Source: a virus
DNA length: 34,742 nucleotides
Strand: one strand, 5' to 3'
IMG/VR virus record: IMGVR_UViG_3300044960_000085
Span: 1 to 34,742 of that record
The notes under the pieces were generated by a model. It saw nothing but the letters and a program-made list of their open reading frames with translations. It was not told the origin of the DNA and made no database searches. Positions 21,866 through 29,139 of this stretch are shown here, piece after piece. The first letter of the stretch is position 1, and each line of letters starts with the position of its first letter. A program made the position numbers and the translations under genes.

Positions 21866-23188
21866 GTGACGATCGCGCGTCTCGGCTACGCGGTCCTCGA
21901 TGCCAGTGCCGGGGATCTGTCGGCTGCCGCGAATGTGCCGGCAGGCACCGACTTCGCGGTCGCTTTCTGGACGCACCGCGGCTCCCTGCTCGGGGCGTCG
22001 ATCGCGCAGTCCCTCGCCATCGGCGGGCAGGCGATGACGATCGTCGAGCAGGTGGCAACCAACGTCGCGGAAAGCGGCAGCCGCGGCACCGGCGTGGCGG
22101 TGCTGGCTTCGCCGCCGACGGGCAACCAGACGCATACCCTCGCCTGGTCGCCGGCCGGCGCGCGCCCAGAGGGCGGGCATGTGCTGTTCGCGTATCTGTC
22201 CGGCGTCGATCAGGTCGCGCCGGTGCGCGCCAGCGGCGTCTCGGCGCCGGGCTACTGGGGGAGCCCGCAGGTGCAGCTCGCCTCGGTGGACCCGACGGAC
22301 CGCGTGCTCGCGATCGGCGCGGGCTCATCGTGGTCGTCGTCGATCAGCCTCGCCGGGGTGACGCTCGCCGTCGACAACCACGTGCTGAACAACGAACACC
22401 TGGACTTTGGCGACGATGGCGGGTTGTCCGGGACGGTGACGGTGTCCGCGCCGGAAATCCAGTACACGTCCGTCGCAGCGATCGCCCTGCGCCAGTCCGG
22501 TGTCACCACAGACGAGGCAATCATGGAACTGCTCGCCCATCTGCAACTGCCGGTGCTCACCTCGCTGCCGTCCGCTGGCAAGGCCGGTCGCATCGCCTAC
22601 TACGGCGGCGTCCTCTGGATCGACGACGGCACGGCGTGGTCGCCCGTGGGCATGGGCGATGCGCTGCGGCTGCGCAGTGCGGCCACGCCGTCGATCGCCG
22701 GCGACGAGGCCGGCACGGCACTGGGCACATTGGCGTTGACGGCGTCGCGGCAGTATTTCGTGCCGTTTGTCCCGTCGCGCGCGATCACCCTGACCGGCCT
22801 GCGCATCAGCGTCACCACCGCGTTGGCCGGCCAGGCATCGGTGGGCATCTACGGCAACACGCGGGTGGGCGGCAACGACGCCCCCGGCGCACTGCTCGCA
22901 TCGGCTACCGGGCTGGACACCGGCACCACGGGCGACAAGACGGGGTCGGTCTCGCTGACGCTGCAGCCGGGCAGCATCTACTGGGCCAGCGTCATCGCGT
23001 CCGCGGCCGCGACCGTGCGCGCGCTGGCGGTCGGATCGATCAAATCCGCGCTCGGGCGCACGGTGAACAACACCACGCTCGTGTCGCATCTGTACGCGGC
23101 CGGCAGCGGATCCACGCTGCCCGATCCGGCCTCGACGACGCTCACGGCCGGCACGGGCAGCATCCCGGCGATCTACCTGGTGGAGTGA
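21866..23188 (+). CDS. Large virion surface/adhesin-like protein
   Basis: This 440-residue protein from GTG 21866 is all-beta in character. The first part (YAVLDASAGDLSAAANVPAG, MTIVEQVATNVAESGSRGTG, VLAIGAGSSWSSSISL) resembles a jelly-roll. A middle piece (LPSAGKAGRIAYYGGVLWID) is typical of fibre proteins. The C-terminal region (GLRISVTTALAGQASVGIYG, GSIYWASVIASAAATVR) resembles carbohydrate-binding beta-sandwiches. No enzymatic motif is seen. It probably acts in host attachment with the fibre genes next to it. The ribosome site is weak. Confidence 0.7.
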   Translation: MTIARLGYAVLDASAGDLSAAANVPAGTDFAVAFWTHRGSLLGASIAQSLAIGGQAMTIVEQVATNVAESGSRGTGVAVLASPPTGNQTHTLAWSPAGARPEGGHVLFAYLSGVDQVAPVRASGVSAPGYWGSPQVQLASVDPTDRVLAIGAGSSWSSSISLAGVTLAVDNHVLNNEHLDFGDDGGLSGTVTVSAPEIQYTSVAAIALRQSGVTTDEAIMELLAHLQLPVLTSLPSAGKAGRIAYYGGVLWIDDGTAWSPVGMGDALRLRSAATPSIAGDEAGTALGTLALTASRQYFVPFVPSRAITLTGLRISVTTALAGQASVGIYGNTRVGGNDAPGALLASATGLDTGTTGDKTGSVSLTLQPGSIYWASVIASAAATVRALAVGSIKSALGRTVNNTTLVSHLYAAGSGSTLPDPASTTLTAGTGSIPAIYLVE

Positions 23189-23191
23189 GCG

Positions 23192-23509
23192 ATGTCGAGG
23201 GCGCTCATCGACCCGCGCCGCATCCGCGCACACCTGCTCGCCGCCGGTGGATGGCATACGCACGAGGAGATCTGCGACGCCCTCGGCGCCGAGCACAGGA
23301 TCCTGCGCGCGTCCGTCTCGGGCTCGCTCACCGTGCTGGCGCGCGCCGGCGCCGTGGCCAAGCGGCGCGGGCGCAGTGGCGAGATCGTCTACGGCGTGAC
23401 GGCGCGCTGCAAACCATTGGAGGATGCCTGTGGATATGTCTGTGATCGCGTTGCTGGCCGCGGCGGTGGCGGTGATCCTGCTGGCGCTGCGGGAGTGGGG
23501 GCAGCATGA
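23192..23509 (+). CDS. Winged-helix protein within the tail module
   Basis: This 105-residue protein reads RRIRAHLLAAGGWHTHEEIC, DALGAEHRILRASVSGSLTV and then a wing, AKRRGRSGEIVYGVT, up to about residue 70. The remaining tail (GRGGGGDPAGAAGVGA) is low complexity because that DNA also encodes a small membrane protein in another frame. A DNA-binding fold among tail genes is unexpected; it may be a late regulator. GGAG precedes the ATG. Confidence 0.65.
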   Translation: MSRALIDPRRIRAHLLAAGGWHTHEEICDALGAEHRILRASVSGSLTVLARAGAVAKRRGRSGEIVYGVTARCKPLEDACGYVCDRVAGRGGGGDPAGAAGVGAA

Positions 23510-23513
23510 CTGA
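23430..23513 (+). CDS. 27-residue membrane peptide
   Basis: GTG 23430 follows GGAGG (23419-23423) by six bases and encodes VDMSVIALLAAAVAVILLAL then REWGQHD, one clear membrane helix with a polar tail. It overlaps the end of the winged-helix gene and the start of the tail chaperone gene (ATGACTGA). The strong ribosome site and helix support it; the function is unknown. Confidence 0.55.
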   Translation: MDMSVIALLAAAVAVILLALREWGQHD

Positions 23514-23883
23514 AGGGACGGCCGTGCCGCAGATCATCGAGCCCGTGCGGGTGGGCGATCTGCCGCGATTCCTCGCCGCGGTGGAGCCGGTGGCGCGCGA
23601 GATTGCCGCCGGCGACGTGTTCGCCGCGCTCATACGTCATGCCGATGCGGTGATCGAGGCCACCGCCATCGGCGCGCGGGTGGATCGCGCCTGGCTGGAG
23701 CAGCAGCCGCCGGACGTGCTGGTGTATCTGGCGGCCAAGGTCATCGAGGCGAACGCGGATTTTTTCGTGCATCGCGTGCTGCCGGTGATCCAGGCAGCCG
23801 CCGATCGGCTCGGGCGGATCGCCTCTGGTGGCACGAGTGGGTCGCGCGGCTCGTCGCCGCCGGATTCGGCTACCGCGACGTGA
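23506..23883 (+). CDS. Tail assembly chaperone (lambda gpG-like)
   Basis: This 125-residue protein has the acidic helical character of tail chaperones: IEPVRVGDLPRFLAAVEPVA, LIRHADAVIEATAIGARVD, QQPPDVLVYLAAKVIEANAD and FFVHRVLPVIQAAADRLGR. It ends in a Ser/Gly/Thr-rich tail where an overlapping -1 frame becomes protein-like. It sits just before the tape measure, whose folding it assists. The stop overlaps an ATG in the -1 frame (TGATG). Confidence 0.8.
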   Translation: MTEGTAVPQIIEPVRVGDLPRFLAAVEPVAREIAAGDVFAALIRHADAVIEATAIGARVDRAWLEQQPPDVLVYLAAKVIEANADFFVHRVLPVIQAAADRLGRIASGGTSGSRGSSPPDSATAT

Positions 23884-24035
23884 TGGCGATGCCATGGACG
23901 CTGGCGCGCGACTTTATGGACGCGCACGGGCGCATCCGGCGCGAGGCCCTGATCGAGGCGGCAGTCGCGGCGCGGGCCGCGCAGGCCGACGGCAAGGCGT
24001 GGGAGAAGTGGCTAAAGGAGATCAGCGCAGGATGA
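23506..24035 (+). CDS. Frameshifted tail assembly chaperone (gpGT-like fusion)
   Basis: In the -1 frame an uninterrupted reading continues to 24035, encoding RLWWHEWVARLVAAGFGYRD, VMAMPWTLARDFMDAHGRIR and AWEKWLKEISAG, clearly protein-like. Most of the upstream part of this frame has no start codon. A -1 slip would fuse it to the chaperone, giving about 176 residues (87 before a slip at 23766, 89 after), the arrangement conserved in siphoviruses. Separate initiation at ATG 23883, coupled by TGATG, could give only the last 50 residues. Confidence 0.65.
23760..23766 (+). other. Candidate -1 slippery heptamer T_TTT_TTC
   Basis: The zero frame reads GAT TTT TTC, so T_TTT_TTC is a canonical X_XXY_YYZ site in the right phase for a -1 shift. 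The -1 frame has no stop from here to 24033. The zero frame still looks protein-like for about 20 codons past the site, so a later non-canonical slip remains possible. Confidence 0.55.
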
Positions 24036-24141
24036 TCAGCGCCACGGCCGCGGCAGCAAGTGCTGCTGCGGCGATGATCGAGCCGCCCGCCAGTGCCAGC
24101 GGCGCCGCGGCGGCGAGCAGCATGACGACAACGGTGCGCAT
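24022..24141 (-). CDS. Candidate leftward small membrane protein (39 aa)
   Basis: The complementary strand between the chaperone and the tape measure reads MRTVVVMLLAAAAPLALAGG, then SIIAAAALAAAAVALIILR: a signal-like helix and a second membrane helix. The rightward frame over the same bases (24032-24148) gives only Ala/Ser-rich sequence. Codon choice does not separate the two. There is no Shine-Dalgarno on either strand, so this is a tentative call. Confidence 0.3.
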   Translation of the reverse strand: MRTVVVMLLAAAAPLALAGGSIIAAAALAAAAVALIILR

Positions 24142-24144
24142 GCA

Positions 24145-27100
24145 ATGAGCGTAGGCGACCTTGCCATCGGCATCAAGCTCACGCTGGACAACCGCGAGCT
24201 GGCCGGCAATCTTGAAATCTCGCGCGCGCAACTGCGCAAGTTCGCCGATGACACCAGGCGCGCGGCGGGTGCGTCCGCGGAGGCATTCTCCACCACGCGC
24301 ACGGCGCTGAAATCCATCTCGACCCAACTGGCCGAGGCCAGGAATGCGGTGCTCGGCTACTTCTCAGCCGTGCAGGCCGCAGCGGCGGCGCGCGCCATCC
24401 TCGATGCGGCAGACGCCACACGCGCGCTCTCGGCCCGCCTTCGCATCGCCACATCCGATGCCACGGAATTCGCCCGCGCGCAGGCCGGCGTGTTCGAGAT
24501 CGCCAACCGCTACGGCGCCGCGGTCGATGAGACGGCGCGTGCGTTCGCGCGTCTGAATCCGGTCATCCAGCAGATGGGCGGCGGCAGCGCCGAGACGCTC
24601 AGGATGCTCGACGGGCTGGCCGCGTCGCTCAAGCTCTCCGGGGCCACGGCGGCCGAGACCTCGGGCGTGCTTCTGCAGTTCTCGCAGGCGATGGGGTCCG
24701 GAAAGGTGAGCGGCGACGAGCTGCGCGCGCTCATGGAAAACGCCGAACCGCTCATGCGCGCGGTGGCCCAACAGATGGGCAAGACAACGGGCGAGCTGCG
24801 CGCCATGGCGGAACAGGGGCAGCTCACCAGCGCCGCGTTCGGCAACGCGCTGCTGCCGGCCATCGATCGGCTCAGGCAGCAGGCCGGCGACATCCCGCTG
24901 GGGCTGTCCGGATCGATGCAGATCCTGCGCAACGAGTTTACCCGGGCCTTCGGCCGCGAATTCGAAAGCCGGTCCACGGCGCTGTCGGATGCCGTGCGGT
25001 CCATCGCAGACTCAGCCGACTTCGCCGCGCGCGCCGTGCGCGTGCTCACCGATGCCGTCGTCGAGCTCGGCAAGGCGGCTGCGATGGTGTTCGCCGGCGC
25101 CGCCATCGGCGGATTCGTGGCGGCCATCGGACGCGCCGGCGCCGCCGTGGTCGCGTTGCGCGAGGCGATTGCAGCCGTCAATGTCGTGACCGCCGCGCTG
25201 GTCTTCGGCGCGGTCATGAAGAAGCTCGAAAGCCTGTCCAAACTCGGCCGCGGCGGGCTGCTCGGACTGGTGTTCTTCGGGGCCTATGAGCTGACGGACT
25301 GGCTGATTCAGATGACCGGGCTGCGCGAGAAGATCGCCGACGCGCTCGAGCCGGCGTTCCGGCTGTTCGACCGCGTGAAGGGCATCGATCGCGAGGCCGA
25401 GGCGCGAGCGGCCGCGCAGGCGGCATCCGCGACGGCGGCAGCAGCCCAGGCTGCGCCGAAACGCCTTTCCGACCCGTCCGCCTTCGCGCGACTGACGCAT
25501 GATCTGGCCTATGAGACGCGCCTGCGCGCCAAGCACAAGCAGGAACTGCTCGACCTCGAAACCGCCTACCAGGACAAGCTCGCCACGCTCAAGGACGAAA
25601 AGGCCAGGCAGGCATTCACGCAGGAATTTCGGGAGGCCCGCAGGGAGCTGCTGCTCAGGCAGCAGCAGGAGATGCAGGGCATTCTGTCCAGAAAGCTCGG
25701 CACGGTGACGCAACCGCCGAAGCTGGCGGAGGTGTTCGACGCCGAGCTCGCGAGCCTCAGAGCCAACCTCAAAACCGCCGAGGACGTGATCGAGCAGTCC
25801 TTCCGGGCGCGGCTGCTCACGGAGGACGGGTATTGGCAGGCCAAGGCCGAGACGCGCCGTCAGGCGCTCGACCTCGAGGCGCGCGAGCTGCGCACAAAGC
25901 TCGCCGAGCAGCAGGACCTGCTGGCGCGGCTATCCGCGGTCAAGCCCAAAGACGCCAACGAGCAGGCCGACATCGCCGATCGCGTGCGGCAGGCGAGGAA
26001 CAAAATCGCCGAGCTGCAGGTGCAGCTCGACGCGCTCGCGGGCCGGCGCGTCACGGTCGACATGGAGATCCGGACCGATCGTGCCCGGCTGGATCGTGAG
26101 CTCGCGGACATCCGGGCGAGGCTGGAGCAGGAGCTCGCCCAGGCAAGCGGCACCGAGACGCCCGAGATGCGCATCGCCGCCATCCGCCGTGAATACGACG
26201 ACCTGCTGGCGCGCTTCGGCAACGATCCCCGCCTCGTCGAGCTGCTCGACAGGCTGGTGCCGGTCAAGGCGGCGCGCGCCGATCTGGCCGATCTCGAGCG
26301 GCAGTGGAATCTGGTGATGGAGCGCATGCGCACCGAGGCGGAACTCACGCGCGTCCAGCAGGAGGCCGGGCTGCTCACGCAGACGCAGGCGCAGCGCAGG
26401 ATCGTCGGGCTGCAGCGGCAGGCGGCCGATGAGGCGCAGCGGCTGATCCCGGCCATGCAGCAGGCGGCGGCGTCGCTCGGCCCCGAGGCCGAGCAGCGCG
26501 TGCGCGCGCTGACGGTCGAGCTGGTGCGGTTGCGCGTGACGGCGGATGAGTTCGCGCCGCTTTGGCAGGGCATTGGAGGCGCGTTTGCAGCCGCCCTCGA
26601 AGGCATGGTCACGAGGACGAAATCCTGGCGCGATGCGCTCTATGGGTTGTTCGTCGACGTCGCCGCTGCGTTCCGGCGCGAGATCGTGCTCAAGCCGCTG
26701 CAGGAGTGGATCGCCGCCCAGACGCGGATGCTGGCGGTCAAGCTCGGCTTCGTGCAGCAGGAGGCCGCGGCGCAGACGGCCGCCAGCCAGGCGATCGTGG
26801 CGGCCAAGCAGCAGGAGGCCGCGGCCACCGTGAGCGCGGAGGCCGCCAAGGCCGGCGCCGGCGCGGCCGCCTCGCAGGCGTCGATCCCGATCGTGGGGCC
26901 GGGGCTGGCCATTGCCGCGATGGCGGCGATGGTCGCCGCGGTGATGGCGCTGCTCGCGCGCGTGCGGCGTTTCGCCGCCGGCGGGGCCGTGCCGGGCGCG
27001 GGTGATCGGGACTCCGTGCCCGCGCTGCTCACGCCAGGCGAGTTCGTGCTCCGCCGCGACGTGGCGCGGCGCATCGGTTACGACCTGCTGGCGGCGATCA

Positions 27101-27321
27101 ACGGCGGCATCGTGCCGCCCAGGGTGATTGCCGGGCGGCTTGCGTTTGCCGACGGTGGCATGGTGCCGGCCGCAGCGGCAACGCAGCCGGTGCGCATCGT
27201 CAACGCGATCGACCCGGCCATCGCCGCAGACTGGATCGGATCGGCCGCAGGCGAGCGGGTCGTGCTCAACCTCATCGCGCGCAACGCGCCGGCGGTGCGG
27301 ACGATCCTCGCGGGAGCGTGA
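24145..27321 (+). CDS. Tail tape measure protein
   Basis: At 1058 residues this is the longest gene and sets tail length (roughly 160 nm at 1.5 angstrom per residue). The N-terminal tape-measure domain includes LRIATSDATEFARAQAGVFE, SGDELRALMENAEPLMRAVA and GELRAMAEQGQLTSAAFGNA. Hydrophobic stretches lie at about 305-360 and 913-940. The middle is long coiled coil (about 450-870). The C-terminus carries FAAGGAVPGAGDRDSVPALL and TPGEFVLRRD, a typical tape-measure ending. No lytic transglycosylase motif is seen. No Shine-Dalgarno is visible before the ATG. Confidence 0.92.
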   Translation: MSVGDLAIGIKLTLDNRELAGNLEISRAQLRKFADDTRRAAGASAEAFSTTRTALKSISTQLAEARNAVLGYFSAVQAAAAARAILDAADATRALSARLRIATSDATEFARAQAGVFEIANRYGAAVDETARAFARLNPVIQQMGGGSAETLRMLDGLAASLKLSGATAAETSGVLLQFSQAMGSGKVSGDELRALMENAEPLMRAVAQQMGKTTGELRAMAEQGQLTSAAFGNALLPAIDRLRQQAGDIPLGLSGSMQILRNEFTRAFGREFESRSTALSDAVRSIADSADFAARAVRVLTDAVVELGKAAAMVFAGAAIGGFVAAIGRAGAAVVALREAIAAVNVVTAALVFGAVMKKLESLSKLGRGGLLGLVFFGAYELTDWLIQMTGLREKIADALEPAFRLFDRVKGIDREAEARAAAQAASATAAAAQAAPKRLSDPSAFARLTHDLAYETRLRAKHKQELLDLETAYQDKLATLKDEKARQAFTQEFREARRELLLRQQQEMQGILSRKLGTVTQPPKLAEVFDAELASLRANLKTAEDVIEQSFRARLLTEDGYWQAKAETRRQALDLEARELRTKLAEQQDLLARLSAVKPKDANEQADIADRVRQARNKIAELQVQLDALAGRRVTVDMEIRTDRARLDRELADIRARLEQELAQASGTETPEMRIAAIRREYDDLLARFGNDPRLVELLDRLVPVKAARADLADLERQWNLVMERMRTEAELTRVQQEAGLLTQTQAQRRIVGLQRQAADEAQRLIPAMQQAAASLGPEAEQRVRALTVELVRLRVTADEFAPLWQGIGGAFAAALEGMVTRTKSWRDALYGLFVDVAAAFRREIVLKPLQEWIAAQTRMLAVKLGFVQQEAAAQTAASQAIVAAKQQEAAATVSAEAAKAGAGAAASQASIPIVGPGLAIAAMAAMVAAVMALLARVRRFAAGGAVPGAGDRDSVPALLTPGEFVLRRDVARRIGYDLLAAINGGIVPPRVIAGRLAFADGGMVPAAAATQPVRIVNAIDPAIAADWIGSAAGERVVLNLIARNAPAVRTILAGA

Positions 27322-27322
27322 C

Positions 27323-28168
27323 ATGCCCAACATCGTCGGCTACGTCGACAACGCTGGCACCTATAGCCTCGCGCACTACAACTTCGTCAAGGCGGTGCGC
27401 GACTTCGTGGTCGCCAACGGACACACGGTCGAGCGTTACGACACCAGCGGTGCGAACCATCAGCTGATCGTGCGCTCGCCCGGCATGAGCGGCACCGAGC
27501 AGATCTACTGGGGCCTCAAGACCTATCACGACACCGGCGCCGACTACTACAACCTGAACTGCATGGTGGCGACGGGCTACATCTCCGGCAACAGTTTCGA
27601 GACGCAGCCCGGGGCCGTCTACGTCGGCGTGCCGGCGCACAACAACCGCATCGACTACTGGGTCACGCTCAACGGCCAGCGCATCGCCGCCGGGCTCAAG
27701 GTCGGCACGCCCGTCTACGAGCACTTCTATCTGGGCAAATTCCTGCCCTATGCCCGCCCGAGCCAGTACCCGTATCCGGTGGTCTGCGCCGGCATGTTGG
27801 ATGGAGCCGCGGCGACGAGGTTTTCCGAGACGACGCACGACTTCTACCTCCGCGGCGGCCACAACCGCGGCCGCCTGCGCACGCCTGCTTCGTGGGTGCA
27901 GATGTACTGCTGGCCTTGGGGGATGCCAGACCTCACCGGGACGACAAGGTATCTGCGCGACACCGGCGGCCAGTACCCGCTGCACCCGATCATGCTGCAC
28001 GACAACTCTGCCAACCTGTGGGGCGAGCTCGACGGCATCTTCCACGTCTCCGGCTTCAACAACGCCGTGGAGAACACGATCACGATCTCTGGCACGACGT
28101 ACGTCGTGATGCAGTCGGTTTCTCGCACTGGGTTTGCCGACTACTACGCGCTGCGGCTTGATCCGTAA
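27323..28168 (+). CDS. Tail-tip/virion structural protein A
   Basis: This 281-residue protein has no family I can name with certainty. It reads LAHYNFVKAVRDFVVANGHT at the start, then mixed beta patterns rich in Tyr, Asn and Gly (TYHDTGADYYNLNCMVATGY), PAHNNRIDYWVTLNGQRIAA and GKFLPYARPSQYPYPVV. The order of elements parallels the next protein. The location right after the tape measure indicates a distal tail or tip component. Base composition is less G+C-rich than in neighbours. Confidence 0.7.
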   Translation: MPNIVGYVDNAGTYSLAHYNFVKAVRDFVVANGHTVERYDTSGANHQLIVRSPGMSGTEQIYWGLKTYHDTGADYYNLNCMVATGYISGNSFETQPGAVYVGVPAHNNRIDYWVTLNGQRIAAGLKVGTPVYEHFYLGKFLPYARPSQYPYPVVCAGMLDGAAATRFSETTHDFYLRGGHNRGRLRTPASWVQMYCWPWGMPDLTGTTRYLRDTGGQYPLHPIMLHDNSANLWGELDGIFHVSGFNNAVENTITISGTTYVVMQSVSRTGFADYYALRLDP

Positions 28169-28179
28169 AGGCAACGACG

Positions 28180-29139
28180 ATGGCGTACTACAGCGGAGTC
28201 GCAAACAACGTCAACGATCTGCTCAATGCACTGCGCAACTCGGCTGTGTCCGACGGCTGGACGCTCACCGGCGACGTGCTTAGCAAGGGCACCATGCATG
28301 TGCAGACGCAGATTTCATACGGCAACGTCAAGGCGCGCGCGGGCATCAACGCTTCGATGACAAGCCCGTGCCCATGGCAGCACATTGGGTACGTCACGAA
28401 GTCGACGCAGAGCACCCCTTGCGACATCACGTATCCGTGCAACTGGGAGTTCCACGGACACGCGCAGGAGGTCTACTTCATCGTCAACTTCGCGGTGGAC
28501 CGCTACCAGTTCCTCGCGTGGGGCAAGAGCACCGTGCCCGGTTTGCCTGGAGTCGGCACATGGATTGGCGCGACCGTGGGTCAGGTGCTTGATGAGTTTG
28601 GCGGACCGACCTATTCGTTCACGACTCCAATTACGATGCACACCTACGGTGGCGGCGGCAGCTACGGCGGCGGTTATGGATACATCGCTGCTGCGCTTTT
28701 CGGTACGTTCAGTTCAGCCTATGAGGACGGAAACGTCACCCCATGCTACGTCCATCATGATCTGGACGGCTACGGATGGCGCATCGAGCCTGCCGGCTCG
28801 ACCGTTTACGGCCCGTTAGGCCGCCTGTGGATAGCCACGACATCTAACGCTGGTCCATACGCGACGCTGCAGCCATCAGCTTGGAACGCAGAATCAGCGC
28901 TGCTGCCGCTGCGCTGCTACTTCCGCCGGCCGTCGAGCATGCTGAGTCTCATCGTCGATTGCGAGCATGCCAGGCTGCTGCGCATCGACAACCTCACACC
29001 CGGCGACGTCCTGACGCTTGGCTCGGACAAGTGGAAGGTCTATCCGTGGCACCGCAAGAACACGGCGGCGCGCAATGGAGGCAACTCCATCGACCACACC
29101 GGTACGTTCGGCTGGGCCGTACGGTATCTGGGGCCGTAA
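28180..29139 (+). CDS. Tail-tip/virion structural protein B
   Basis: This 319-residue protein begins NVNDLLNALRNSAVSDGWTL and contains AQEVYFIVNFAVDRYQFLAW, a Gly/Tyr loop (YGGGGSYGGGYGYIAA) and DCEHARLLRIDNLTPGDVLT. It shares with the preceding protein an N-terminal helix ending in G-(H/W)-T and a central 'Y-V-N-R...GK' strand pair. The composition is noticeably A+T-richer and contains several Cys. It is probably a distal-tail protein of B3-like phages; the function is unproven. Confidence 0.7.
   Translation: MAYYSGVANNVNDLLNALRNSAVSDGWTLTGDVLSKGTMHVQTQISYGNVKARAGINASMTSPCPWQHIGYVTKSTQSTPCDITYPCNWEFHGHAQEVYFIVNFAVDRYQFLAWGKSTVPGLPGVGTWIGATVGQVLDEFGGPTYSFTTPITMHTYGGGGSYGGGYGYIAAALFGTFSSAYEDGNVTPCYVHHDLDGYGWRIEPAGSTVYGPLGRLWIATTSNAGPYATLQPSAWNAESALLPLRCYFRRPSSMLSLIVDCEHARLLRIDNLTPGDVLTLGSDKWKVYPWHRKNTAARNGGNSIDHTGTFGWAVRYLGP

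Noticed and set aside
24032-24148. Rightward 38-codon frame just before the tape measure
   Set aside because: The product is almost only Ala and Ser with no structure expected; it overlaps the tape-measure start and is more likely a shadow.
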